Shown: positions 7,157-14,203 of the stretch, piece by piece | Position numbering within the stretch: the stretch's first letter is position 1 | How the letters are laid out: the number at the start of each line of letters is the position of its first letter | Assembly (NCBI GenBank): GCA_027592135.1 | Contig: JAQCIJ010000012.1 | Location: forward strand, 1 to 32,573 | DNA length: 32,573 bases | Direction: 5' to 3' | Source of the DNA: a bacterium | GTDB lineage: Bacteria > Patescibacteriota > Gracilibacteria > Peribacterales > Peribacteraceae | Position numbers and translations under genes: made by a program | Notes under the pieces: model-generated | Seen by the model: only the letters and a program-made list of their open reading frames with translations | Told to the model about the DNA's origin: nothing | Databases searched by the model: none

Positions 7157-8551
7157 ATGGCTTACTACTCTTCCTCCCGACGTTCTTCTACTCCTCGCCC
7201 ATTTATTGGGTTTCTCCTCGTAGCTTCTTTCGGCATCTTGTTTGCTGGATGTGGTGGATCGGAAAAATCAGAAATTCCTCAAGCAGAGGATTTCTCTTTT
7301 ACTGCAGAAGATCTGGCTCGTGTAAAAGAGCTTGCTGGAGATGGAAGTGGTGCATTTATTCCTCGATTGGAGCTTGCTCCAGAGCAAGAAGGGCAGAGTG
7401 GGCCTCCTATTATTGATGTAGGGTCTATCGATAAATTTAATTCTATGCGTACAGCTTCTGATGGAGAACAGGATATGTTTCGCGTTACCAATGCTTTTTT
7501 GAATGTTCGCAATGCTCCGAAAGTCACTGCAACACAAATTGCTCGATTGGAGCAGAGCGAATCGGTACAAGTAGTAGAGTTTGTTGATGCTGCATGGGCG
7601 AAGGTTTTGATTAATGGTAAAGAAGGCTACGTCGCGTCTCGGTATGTCAGTAAGCTTGTAACAGAAACGCAGCTTGCAGAAGAAAAAAAGAAGTACGAAG
7701 GTTTGATGTATGTAGATTTCGGGTTCCTTAATGTTCGTAAAGAGGCAGATGCGAATAGTGAACTACTCGGAGAGCTTGCAGGTCAAAGCTTTATCCGTCC
7801 ACTCTCACAAGATGAAGTATGGGCACGTATTCCTTATCACGAAGGCGATGGTTTTGTCGCTGTACAGTATCTCACACCGTTCCTTCCTAATTTTCTTGTA
7901 CGACAAGGATCTTTTCATCTTCCTGTAGTGCACTACAAACTTGCAAGCGAAGGAGTGCTCGGTGTAATGCCACAGCACTTAGAGGCTCTGAAAAGTTCTG
8001 GATACACCATTTGGACGATGAGTGATTTTTATCAGCTTTTAAATCAGCAAGAAGAGAAGGATGTTCGTCTTAATCCGAATACCATTATTCTTGCAGTATC
8101 AGATATTACTGGAGAGAATGTGAACGAGCTTTCTACAGTGCTACGGTCTAGCGGTGTAGATGCAACCTTGTTTTTAACAGGAAAATCTCTTAGTAGTGGT
8201 ATCGATCAAAAGCAACTGATGACACTAATCGCCAATGGACATGACTTGCAGACAGCAGGACACACAGGAGATGATTTGCGTTCTCTTACCAATGCGCAGG
8301 TCGAGCTAGAGCTCTCGCAGAGCAAACAGCTGCTTGAGCAAATCACGAAGAAGAAAGTCATTGCTGTTGCCTATCCTCTTGGAGGTGTTAACGACCGTAT
8401 TGCACGCAAAGCAGGAGACGTAGGATATCTTCTTGGTCTTTCTAATGCACCAGATACACGCTTTGAACGCACGCAACTTCTTCGGATGCCAAGCCTTACC
8501 ATAAAGGCATCCACTTCATCTGACGATCTCCTCTCTTTAGTTTCGCAATAA
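7157..8551 (+). CDS. Lipoprotein with two SH3b domains and a divergent polysaccharide-deacetylase-like domain
   Basis: The signal peptide ends in lipobox LFAGC (Cys32), predicting a lipid-anchored surface protein. Two bacterial SH3 domains follow: VTNAFLNVRNAPKVTATQIA... (about 110-165) and VDFGFLNVRKEADANSELLG... (about 180-235), which commonly bind cell-wall peptide. Residues about 310-460 resemble a NodB fold: ATLFLTG, GHDLQTAGHTGDDL and VAYPLGGVND match the usual ATFF.G, GHEIGSHT and YPYG positions. The TFDDG motif is AVSDITG here, and the second metal-binding His is not apparent, so the domain may be catalytically dead and only bind glycan. The gene follows argS by 2 nt. Confidence 0.75.
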   Translation: MAYYSSSRRSSTPRPFIGFLLVASFGILFAGCGGSEKSEIPQAEDFSFTAEDLARVKELAGDGSGAFIPRLELAPEQEGQSGPPIIDVGSIDKFNSMRTASDGEQDMFRVTNAFLNVRNAPKVTATQIARLEQSESVQVVEFVDAAWAKVLINGKEGYVASRYVSKLVTETQLAEEKKKYEGLMYVDFGFLNVRKEADANSELLGELAGQSFIRPLSQDEVWARIPYHEGDGFVAVQYLTPFLPNFLVRQGSFHLPVVHYKLASEGVLGVMPQHLEALKSSGYTIWTMSDFYQLLNQQEEKDVRLNPNTIILAVSDITGENVNELSTVLRSSGVDATLFLTGKSLSSGIDQKQLMTLIANGHDLQTAGHTGDDLRSLTNAQVELELSQSKQLLEQITKKKVIAVAYPLGGVNDRIARKAGDVGYLLGLSNAPDTRFERTQLLRMPSLTIKASTSSDDLLSLVSQ

Positions 8552-8560
8552 GCGCCTTTG

Positions 8561-8830
8561 CTACTTTACCTGGAAGTTCTGCAGTTGCTGCAGTAGCCCA
8601 TCTGTACCGTGCTTAGTCGCTTCCATGGCTTGCTCTGCGGCGACTTTTGCGATGTTTGCCATTACTTCGTCACCGTGCTGGTAGAAGTACCATGCACCAA
8701 TGATAAAGGCGATTCCAGGGATAATGCCGATCAATCCTTTTATAAACCCTGCACGCATGCGGAGCGTATCTCGTCTGTCGATATTTTCGAGATGCTGAAT
8801 AATGATATCGATCTTGTCTTCTTTTGGCAT
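8561..8830 (-). CDS. Small single-pass membrane protein, unknown
   Basis: About 89 aa from the ATG at 8830 (MPKEDKIDIIIQ); the frame can be extended to an ATG at 8857, but those extra codons border the 8858-8921 repeat element. A charged N-terminal helix (DIIIQHLENIDRRDTLRMRAG) precedes one hydrophobic segment (about residues 31-50, IGIIPGIAFIIGAWYFY). The C-terminal helix is amphipathic, rich in Ala and Gln. No family is recognised. It is convergent with the SH3 lipoprotein (9-nt gap) and downstream of the FemAB-like gene. Confidence 0.6.
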   Translation of the reverse strand: MPKEDKIDIIIQHLENIDRRDTLRMRAGFIKGLIGIIPGIAFIIGAWYFYQHGDEVMANIAKVAAEQAMEATKHGTDGLLQQLQNFQVK

Positions 8831-8857
8831 AATACAATTGGGAAATTTCCTCTGCAT

Positions 8858-8921
8858 TATCCACTATTTGTCGGCTATAGCCAAGAGGCGATGGCTGATG
8901 CACTATCCTTTATCCACTATT
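8858..8921. repeat. Diverged relative of the 55-bp dispersed element (intergenic copy)
   Basis: Read on the plus strand it begins ATCCACTATTTGTCGGCTAT and ends CACTATCC then TTTATCCACTAT. This aligns with the reverse complement of the copies at 300 and 18289: same CCACTAT ends and the same TTG.CGGC.ATAGCC and GGCG.(C/T)GGCTG core, with substitutions and small indels. The FemAB-like stop codon (8920-8922) lies at its edge. Confidence 0.75.
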
Positions 8922-9963
8922 AAAATCCGCGACGCCACTTGCGGAGTGTTTCGAAGGCGCGTGTCAGATAGTACCGTGAATGTACGGGAACGTCCATGCA
9001 GTGCACGAGCTCAAGTAGTTCTCCTCCAAAGCCTCGCTTAAAGAGTGTCACTCCTGCAAATGGATGTTTCGTGATGCCCTCTGGAGCTATGCCCCAGAAG
9101 CTGTACATGTGGTCTCCGCGTTTGATGGCATCTTGGATCGCTGTCCATTGTAATAGATATGATGCAGGGATTTTTCGGTGTTTGTGGGTACTTGCCCCGT
9201 GGTGATAGCTGGTTTCTCCAAAAGCGTGCATGTGAATAGATGAGGCGATAACTTCTCCTTGGTAATGCGCTTGGTACATCGTGCATTCTCCTCGTTTCCA
9301 AAAGTGCTCTACTTGAGACCGAAAGAACGTATTGGTATACGGTGTAAAACTGTGACGCTTGCGTGTTTCTTCGTGTAGCTCGATAAACGTATCTAAGTCT
9401 TTAAGAGGATCTTTCGATCGTGTGATCGTCACACCATCTTTCTCTGCTCTGCGGATCAAGTTGCGTGTATTTTTTCGCATGCCAACGAGAATCGTTTGTT
9501 CGTTTGTTCGTTTGTTCGTTTTAAGATCAATAAGTGGAATATGCCAAATGTGCTCTGCCAGGAGATGAAGCGGCGCAGGCTTAAAAGTGGAAAGTGGAAA
9601 GTGGAAAGTCGATAACTCTTCTGTGGGAATAAATGGACTTAATCGAATAAAAGAACATCGGTGCTTTCTTGCTTGTTCTTTTAGTGCATCTATCAATTCT
9701 TTTTCCACTGTACATTTTCCGTTTTCCGCTATCACGGGGCCATACGGGACAACCAAATGCCTTCCTCTGCGAGCAGGAATTACAAGGGCTTGGCAGATTC
9801 CCACGATCTTTCCGTCTTCGCGCATCTCTAGCCTAATAGGCTCTTCTCCTATACTTCGGTACACCTCTCCCATTGTCCAGCTTTGCATAAATGGACGGTA
9901 GGTTTGCTTAGAAAGGAATTCATCCCAATCTGCCTGATTTGTAGCCACTTGAATATTCATCAT
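8920..9963 (-). CDS. FemAB/FemX-family aminoacyl transferase (GNAT fold)
   Basis: FemAB-family proteins transfer amino acids from aminoacyl-tRNA to peptidoglycan stem peptides. The family pattern is seen: QSWTMGEVYRSIGEEPIRLE near residue 27, ARRGRHLVVPYGPVI near 64, FIRLSPFIP at 105, MRKNTRNLIRRAEKDGV near 162, EETRKRHSFTPY, then IHMHAFGETSYHHGAS and the C-terminal YSFWGIAPEG...FKRGFGGE. Two inserts made of tandem repeats disturb the protein: STFHFPLSTF (118-127) and KTNKRTNEQT (148-157). The start overlaps the stop of the DegT gene by 4 nt (ATGA), so translation is probably coupled. With neighbouring murF this suggests wall-bridge synthesis; an envelope glycolipid acyltransferase is an alternative. 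Confidence 0.82.
   Translation of the reverse strand: MMNIQVATNQADWDEFLSKQTYRPFMQSWTMGEVYRSIGEEPIRLEMREDGKIVGICQALVIPARRGRHLVVPYGPVIAENGKCTVEKELIDALKEQARKHRCSFIRLSPFIPTEELSTFHFPLSTFKPAPLHLLAEHIWHIPLIDLKTNKRTNEQTILVGMRKNTRNLIRRAEKDGVTITRSKDPLKDLDTFIELHEETRKRHSFTPYTNTFFRSQVEHFWKRGECTMYQAHYQGEVIASSIHMHAFGETSYHHGASTHKHRKIPASYLLQWTAIQDAIKRGDHMYSFWGIAPEGITKHPFAGVTLFKRGFGGELLELVHCMDVPVHSRYYLTRAFETLRKWRRGF
9493..9521. repeat. Tandem CGTTTGTT (8-nt unit, 3.6 copies) within the FemAB-like gene
   Basis: Perfect 8-nt units at 9493-9500, 9501-9508 and 9509-9516 plus a partial one. On the coding strand it encodes the hydrophilic insert around KTNKRTNEQT. Confidence 0.9.
9584..9609. repeat. Tandem AAAGTGG (7-nt unit, 3.7 copies) within the FemAB-like gene
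   Basis: Perfect units at 9584-9590, 9591-9597 and 9598-9604 and a partial fourth. It encodes the insert STFHFPLSTF. The same unit recurs at about 11207-11213. Confidence 0.9.
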
Positions 9964-11138
9964 ATGATTTTGGCAAGAATACCAATTAATTGATGTGCTT
10001 GCTTAATAGATATCGTCGGATGTGTCGGTAGTGTCAGCAATTGCGTAGCGAGACGCTCGGCCTTGGGGCACGATCCTGGAATATATCCTGCAGCCTCTTG
10101 GCTTACAGAACGAGGGCACACAGATGCTCCTGTCCAACCATCATCGAGATGGGCGTTATAGCGTTTGAGCTTCTTGCGAATATCATCTGCATCTTGAACG
10201 AGCAGTGGAAATTTTTGTAGAGGCAAATGTGTATCTACTCCTGCAGGAACGTTCCAGTTGTGGTGCTCAGCTGCGTCTTTGTAGATCTTCGTGAGTGTTC
10301 TGCGGTGATTGTTCAGAGAATGAAACCTCTTAAACTCCCATCGCACAAGTGCACAGAGGGCAGATGGCATTCGGTGTATCTCGGTAGACTGATATCCTGT
10401 CTTTTCCTTTTGAGAAATAACAGGGACGAGGGCTCCACACTTCGAAGCGAGAAGCAGCAGTGCTTTTCCAATACCTATTCCGTATAGAGGCTTAGTCGAT
10501 GCGTATACAAGGGGATACAGGAGGAGTCTTTTTATAGTAAAGAACGGAAGTTCGGATGCATTTTGTACCTCTGTACGTAACAAGTTTGTAACAACTTCAT
10601 CTTTGGAAATAATGGCACCACCACTTATTCCAGAAGCTGCTTTGTCTCTTCCAAAGCTCAGCATCAAAAAATCTGCATGTTTTCCGATACGCTTTGGTCC
10701 TGTAACGTCTGGCAGTACGTGAGCGCAATCTTCTATCAGAAGTAATCCGTGTTTATCACAAATAGATCGTAACGCTTCGGTGTCTGCTACTATCCCAAAC
10801 GTGTGTTGCACGATAATCGCCTTGGTGCGCGAGTGTATTTTCCCTTCGAGTGCTTCAAGATCAATGTTGAGTGTTGCGGGGTCTATTTCGCTAAAGACTG
10901 GAGTAAAGCCTGCTGCATGAATAGCATTTGGCAGAGCGACGCAGGTAAATCCTTGGATTAGTATTTCACTGCCGTGATCTATGGGTAAATTTCTGAGCAA
11001 TGCGAGCAATGCTTCTCGTCCTGAGGAAAATAGACTGCAAGGGGCGTCAAACCAGTGGACGAGTGTTTCTTCTAGCCACTGTCTCTCTTCTCCTGTTTTC
11101 CATTTCCAAAAGAGGCCAAGTTGCTTAAGGCTCTGCAA
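9960..11138 (-). CDS. DegT/DnrJ/EryC1/StrS-family PLP aminotransferase
   Basis: This is a fold-type I PLP enzyme of the sugar aminotransferase family, usually acting on nucleotide-sugar keto groups for surface glycans. Visible motifs: FSSGREALLALL (about 37-48), EILIQGFTCVALPNAI (58-73), DPATLNIDLEAL (86-97), IIVQHTFGI, the PLP aspartate in LLIEDCAH (Asp137) and the Schiff-base lysine in SFGRDKAASGISGGAI (Lys166). At 392 aa the length is typical. No ATG lies in frame near the start; TTG at 11138 is the annotated start and the true one is uncertain. It overlaps the FemAB-like gene by 4 nt and lies about 80 nt downstream of murF, with a GGATAG/GGAAAGT repeat in the gap. The substrate is not predictable from sequence. 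Confidence 0.85.
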   Translation of the reverse strand: MQSLKQLGLFWKWKTGEERQWLEETLVHWFDAPCSLFSSGREALLALLRNLPIDHGSEILIQGFTCVALPNAIHAAGFTPVFSEIDPATLNIDLEALEGKIHSRTKAIIVQHTFGIVADTEALRSICDKHGLLLIEDCAHVLPDVTGPKRIGKHADFLMLSFGRDKAASGISGGAIISKDEVVTNLLRTEVQNASELPFFTIKRLLLYPLVYASTKPLYGIGIGKALLLLASKCGALVPVISQKEKTGYQSTEIHRMPSALCALVRWEFKRFHSLNNHRRTLTKIYKDAAEHHNWNVPAGVDTHLPLQKFPLLVQDADDIRKKLKRYNAHLDDGWTGASVCPRSVSQEAAGYIPGSCPKAERLATQLLTLPTHPTISIKQAHQLIGILAKII

Positions 11139-11173
11139 TAGATATGCACCAGATACATGTGGGCCGAATGTAT

Positions 11174-11218
11174 GGTGGATAGGGGAAAAGAGGATAGAGG
11201 AAAGTGGAAAGTGGATAA
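11174..11218. repeat. GTGGATA / GAGGAAA / AAAGTGG repeat block between murF and the aminotransferase gene
   Basis: The block is a string of related 7-nt words: GTGGATA, GGGGAAA, GAGGATA, GAGGAAA, GTGGAAA, GTGGATA. The same words occur at 300, 9584, 17634 and 18289. Confidence 0.8.
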
Positions 11219-12718
11219 TTACGGAAGTAGATTACTGATGTGATTCTGGTTCATTCTGCCTACGCACAATAGTAGATCACCATCTGATATTTTTGCTGAA
11301 TCGTTATTCATAGTTTCTAGGGTTCCGCTAAAGCTTTTTGCAAAGGCTGACTTTCCGTGTTTTCCGGTAAAGATTACACGATCTATCACACCATTGCTTG
11401 CAGCACCGAGTTCTTGATGAATACGATCTTCATCTTTACCAAGTTCTATGAGACCCGGAGTAATCAGAATTTTTTTCTTGGCAGGATGAGACTTCGCCCA
11501 CGCAAGGCTTGCACGAAAGCTTGAGGGACTTGCATTATGCGTGTCATCCAAAATAGTAATGCCTCGCTCTTTGCGAACAGAGAAGGTGTGGTGTGGAGGT
11601 TCGAATGTACGAAGCGCAGTAGCGCAGTCGCTAAGAGAAACATCTCGTTGCGCAGCTACTGCAATGCTGAGGAGAACATTAGTCACGTTATGTGTGCCAT
11701 GCAGTCGTAGAGAGAATATCTGGTCCTCTGCACGAAACTTGATACCTGCACTCGTCTCTTCTATGTCAAATGCTTCGAGATCTGCATGTCCTCCAGTGCC
11801 GACGGATACCACTTCGCACGAGCACAAACTTTTCATGCTCTCACACTGGCTATTATCGCCATTGATAAATGCTTTACCATCTTTTGGTAATGCCTCGAGT
11901 AATTCACCCTTGGCTTTACACAGCTTTTCTTGTGATCCAAACAGCGCAATATGCTGTGAGCCGATAAACGTTACTACTCCCATATGCGGCTTGGTAATGT
12001 CGCACAGTCTCTTAATCTCTCCGGCCTTGTACGCTCCCATTTCTACTATGATGATCAACTCTTCTTCACGATTGTGAGTAGGAAGTTCTTTGAGCAGCCA
12101 TTGGGATACTCCCATCTCGGAATTTACATAAGCAGGTGTACAGAGAACGTTCTTTTTTTTTAATACATGAGCTATTAGCTCTTTTGTTGTGGTCTTTCCC
12201 ACAGAGCCTGTAATACCAATGACTGTTGCATTGCTAAATTCTGATCGCAAAGCGGTGGCCTTTTGCATGATGCGCTTCTTCAAGCTTATATCAATGGGTA
12301 AAAATAGTAACCACGCTAGCGCAACTGTTCCAGGTTGTAGTAGAGGAATAGTTACTATTGACCAATGGCTATTGACCAATGACCAGTAACTGATCGAAGT
12401 AGTAAGGATTGCAGATAATACAACGAGTATCCTCGCTTTCATCGTCCATACTGGAAACCGCTGACGTCGCATCCCAAAAGAAAGTACAGAGAATGCAGCA
12501 AGTGCCGCTAGGGTTCTATCAATTGTTAAAAGAGAAATTCCTACAAGAAGGATTGCAGGTCGGGTAACTCCAAAGAGTTGCCGCACTACTCCAGAGGACC
12601 GCAAGTGCTCTCGTAATCTATCGACTCTCCACTCCTTTATCTGCCAAAGGCTGGCAAATGTGAGCAGAGGGGATAGGGATGCCAGTGTTACGAGGCAAAA
12701 CCTTAAAGTCATATTCAT
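11219..12718 (-). CDS. murF: MurF-like Mur ligase with an N-terminal membrane domain
   Basis: MurF adds D-Ala-D-Ala to UDP-MurNAc-tripeptide with ATP. The catalytic part starts about residue 165: P-loop GITGSVGKTTTKE (168-180), CTPAYVNSEMGVSQWLL, VEMGAYKAGEI, GVVTFIGSQHIALF, INGDN, LHGTHNVTNVLLSIAVA and DDTHNASPSSFRASL, then the C-terminal domain with ITPGLIELG. This order fits MurF. The usual N-terminal UDP-binding domain is missing; residues 1-150 instead hold about four hydrophobic segments (roughly 7-25, 52-80, 96-110, 127-142). A 14-nt tandem repeat encodes YWSLVNSHWSIV (111-122) within this membrane part. The -10 element (TAGAAT, 6 nt before the ATG) suggests a leaderless mRNA. A cyanophycin-type or other Mur ligase is a less likely reading. 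Confidence 0.82.
   Translation of the reverse strand: MNMTLRFCLVTLASLSPLLTFASLWQIKEWRVDRLREHLRSSGVVRQLFGVTRPAILLVGISLLTIDRTLAALAAFSVLSFGMRRQRFPVWTMKARILVVLSAILTTSISYWSLVNSHWSIVTIPLLQPGTVALAWLLFLPIDISLKKRIMQKATALRSEFSNATVIGITGSVGKTTTKELIAHVLKKKNVLCTPAYVNSEMGVSQWLLKELPTHNREEELIIIVEMGAYKAGEIKRLCDITKPHMGVVTFIGSQHIALFGSQEKLCKAKGELLEALPKDGKAFINGDNSQCESMKSLCSCEVVSVGTGGHADLEAFDIEETSAGIKFRAEDQIFSLRLHGTHNVTNVLLSIAVAAQRDVSLSDCATALRTFEPPHHTFSVRKERGITILDDTHNASPSSFRASLAWAKSHPAKKKILITPGLIELGKDEDRIHQELGAASNGVIDRVIFTGKHGKSAFAKSFSGTLETMNNDSAKISDGDLLLCVGRMNQNHISNLLP
12350..12391. repeat. 14-nt tandem repeat flanked by a short inverted repeat, inside murF
   Basis: CTATTGACCAATGG (12355-12368) is followed by CTATTGACCAATGA (12369-12382). 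AGTTACT (12350-12356) and AGTAACT (12385-12391) form inverted ends. It is translated in frame in the membrane region of MurF. Confidence 0.85.
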
Positions 12719-12724
12719 AGCTAT

Positions 12725-12753
12725 ATTCTATAGTTTACGACCAAATATCCCAA
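12725..12753 (-). promoter_or_regulatory. Promoter of murF
   Basis: TTGGGA (12748-12753), 17-nt spacer, TAGAAT (12725-12730) on the minus strand, ending 6 nt before the ATG. Confidence 0.5.
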
Positions 12754-12781
12754 TATTTCTATCAGTGTTTGTTTTGAGTAG

Positions 12782-12810
12782 TTGTACATATTTGCAAAAT
12801 ATGTTATAAT
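12782..12810 (+). promoter_or_regulatory. Orphan consensus-like promoter with palindromic spacer
   Basis: TTGTAC (12782-12787), exactly 17 nt, TATAAT (12805-12810) on the plus strand. The spacer region is a perfect dyad CATATTT-GCA-AAATATG (12787-12803), a plausible repressor site. No protein gene lies downstream on this strand; it points into the 3' end of the alpha/beta hydrolase gene. Confidence 0.6.
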
Positions 12811-12816
12811 AAACTA

Positions 12817-12899
12817 GTTTTCCATTATCCCGATTTATACAGATAATAATGGAGCACGGTATGTAAATGATGCATTCAGTGAATGGAGAACTGGTGTGC
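12817..12899 (+). ncRNA. Possible small RNA or short transcript from the orphan promoter
   Basis: The predicted RNA would start near 12817. It has an inverted repeat CCATTAT (12822-12828) / ATAATGG (12846-12852) and a dyad CATTCA-G-TGAATG (12873-12885), and then runs antisense to the hydrolase gene. Only tiny ORFs are present (for example a 14-codon one beginning MMHSVNGEL). No terminator was located, so the 3' end is arbitrary. It may also be an antisense regulator or nothing. Confidence 0.25.
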
Positions 12900-13682
12900 T
12901 TAATACAATGAAGCAATAATTTCACCGATTTCCTTTGCTTTATCTCGATGCACTCCATGATGAACACCTTTGAATGTATGTAACGTTGCGTTTGGTATTT
13001 CTGCTTCCATGATTTTTGCATCGCCGTATGGTGTCATACCGTCATCTGTTCCCCAGAAGAGATCTGTGGGAAGTGTGATAGATTTTAAGAGTGGTCGTAA
13101 ATCTTCGCGGGTAACGTTGATCATCGTTTTACGCATAACGTCGGAAGCTTTTTCGTAGTCATGTACGCGGACAAGTTTGTAGAGGAGTTTTTTCCCCAGT
13201 GGTTCTAGTTTTTTAATGCCTGGAATAGCGAACAGTGCCTTTCCGCCTTTGGCGAGGATCAAACCGATGACACGTTTAGTATGCCTTGGATGATGAATAC
13301 CGGCAGAAGCGCAGAGAAACAGGTGCGTTGGTAGTGTAAAGTTTGTAGTGTGTAGTTTTCCGGTAACGAGCTTAATGGCAATGCGGCCGCCATGAGAGTG
13401 ACCGAGTACGTACCAATCTCTATTCCCTATTCCCAATTTCCCACTGTTCTTCATCCACTTCACAACCCAATCGGCATAGTCATCATTGGTAAATGCTTCC
13501 TTGGGTTCTGGTTCATCGCCAAACCCTGGAAGATCTGGTGCAATCACTTCTACATCTGTATCATGCAGTGCTTCGCGTAGCTGATCAAATGAATGGGCGG
13601 AGCCACCCCATCCATGTAGACAGAGCAATACTTTTTTTGAAGAATCACCCTTCGGATTCTTTGGATTCCTAGGATTCTTCAT
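12900..13682 (-). CDS. Alpha/beta hydrolase
   Basis: A 260-aa cytoplasmic-type alpha/beta hydrolase. The oxyanion motif is LCLHGWGGSAHSF (20-32), the nucleophile elbow is GHSHGG with Ser96, the acid is in FWGTDDGMTP (Asp213 or 214) and the catalytic His is in KGVHHGVH (about 242). The substrate is unknown; carboxylesterase or acyl hydrolase activity is likely for the fold. Three low-complexity stretches come from tandem DNA repeats: the N-terminal NPRNPKNPKG, the NSGKLGIGNRDW segment (79-90) just before the nucleophile strand, and KLHTTNFTLP (109-118). It follows the PH-domain gene by 2 nt in one minus-strand operon. Confidence 0.85.
   Translation of the reverse strand: MKNPRNPKNPKGDSSKKVLLCLHGWGGSAHSFDQLREALHDTDVEVIAPDLPGFGDEPEPKEAFTNDDYADWVVKWMKNSGKLGIGNRDWYVLGHSHGGRIAIKLVTGKLHTTNFTLPTHLFLCASAGIHHPRHTKRVIGLILAKGGKALFAIPGIKKLEPLGKKLLYKLVRVHDYEKASDVMRKTMINVTREDLRPLLKSITLPTDLFWGTDDGMTPYGDAKIMEAEIPNATLHTFKGVHHGVHRDKAKEIGEIIASLY
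13331..13358. repeat. GTAGTGT/GTTTGTAGT repeat in the hydrolase gene
   Basis: GTAGTGTAAAGTTTGTAGTG then TGTAGTTT is built from related GTAGT words, like the 608-682 block. It encodes KLHTTNFTLP. Confidence 0.6.
13421..13443. repeat. TATTCCC tandem repeat in the hydrolase gene
   Basis: TATTCCCTATTCCCAATTTC followed by CCA: two perfect 7-nt TATTCCC units and a decayed third. It encodes part of GKLGIGNRDW. Confidence 0.65.
13654..13677. repeat. GGATTC tandem repeat at the hydrolase N-terminus
   Basis: GGATTC occurs three times with spacing of 8-9 nt. It encodes the Asn-Pro repeats NPRNPKNPKG. Confidence 0.65.
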
Positions 13683-13684
13683 GA

Positions 13685-14203
13685 TTATTTAAGACGGAGA
13701 AGTTTATTAATTTCACCAGCTACACGATTTGGGTGGGGGACTTGGTCGATCATAGCGTTTGCATCGGCGGTAATTGTTCCGCCAGTATCTAACCACAATG
13801 TTCCGTATCCCAGTACTGTTTGGAGAATTCCACGCTTTCTTGCTTCTACACCTTGAATATTACTCAGTGGGATTTGTCGCATTTCATCTACAGTAAATAG
13901 CGCTTCTTTTATCCAGATAATACGCTTCGTGGTTATAACAATATCTTCCATCGCTTCACTGAGTAGCTTGTGAAAGAACCAATGCAGAGAAAGATAGGTA
14001 AGAATCATTCCTAAAAACAGGAGTGTGTTTGAGAGTAATGGGGAAGAGCTCGCAGACATACCAGCAGCGACGAGTATAGAAGCACTTGCGTTGATGACGA
14101 TGAGGAATGCACATGTCGGTGCGATGTATTTTATCCAGTGTGTAGAGAATGCTCGCACCATAATTTCTTCTGCCGGCGATCGAAAATTTCCTGTTAGGCT
14201 CAC
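13685..14203 (-). CDS. Membrane protein with bacterial PH (bPH2/YdbS-like) domain
   Basis: 172 aa. Two hydrophobic segments (about residues 26-48 and 57-78) are followed by a bacterial pleckstrin-homology-like domain: DIVITTKRIIWIKEALFTVDEMRQIPLSNIQGVEARKRG, then LGYGTLWLDTGG. The TKRI.....LF....IPL..I strand pattern is typical for the YdbS/YdbT family. Function is not established for most members. The start overlaps the stop of the upstream 79-aa gene by 4 nt, and the hydrolase gene follows 2 nt downstream, so these three form one operon. Confidence 0.75.
   Translation of the reverse strand: MSLTGNFRSPAEEIMVRAFSTHWIKYIAPTCAFLIVINASASILVAAGMSASSSPLLSNTLLFLGMILTYLSLHWFFHKLLSEAMEDIVITTKRIIWIKEALFTVDEMRQIPLSNIQGVEARKRGILQTVLGYGTLWLDTGGTITADANAMIDQVPHPNRVAGEINKLLRLK

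Noticed and set aside
9493-9609. CRISPR-like short repeats
   Set aside because: Units are 7-8 nt, directly adjacent and without spacers; they are tandem repeats inside a protein gene. No CRISPR array or cas gene is present in the window.
11541-12077. 178-aa open frame on the plus strand inside murF
   Set aside because: Antisense to MurF motifs that are clear on the other strand; no recognisable domain or start signal.
12728-13021. 97-aa minus-strand frame across the murF/hydrolase gap
   Set aside because: It overlaps the hydrolase 3' end in another frame and is Lys/Ile/Tyr-rich without motifs; the promoter here points the other way.
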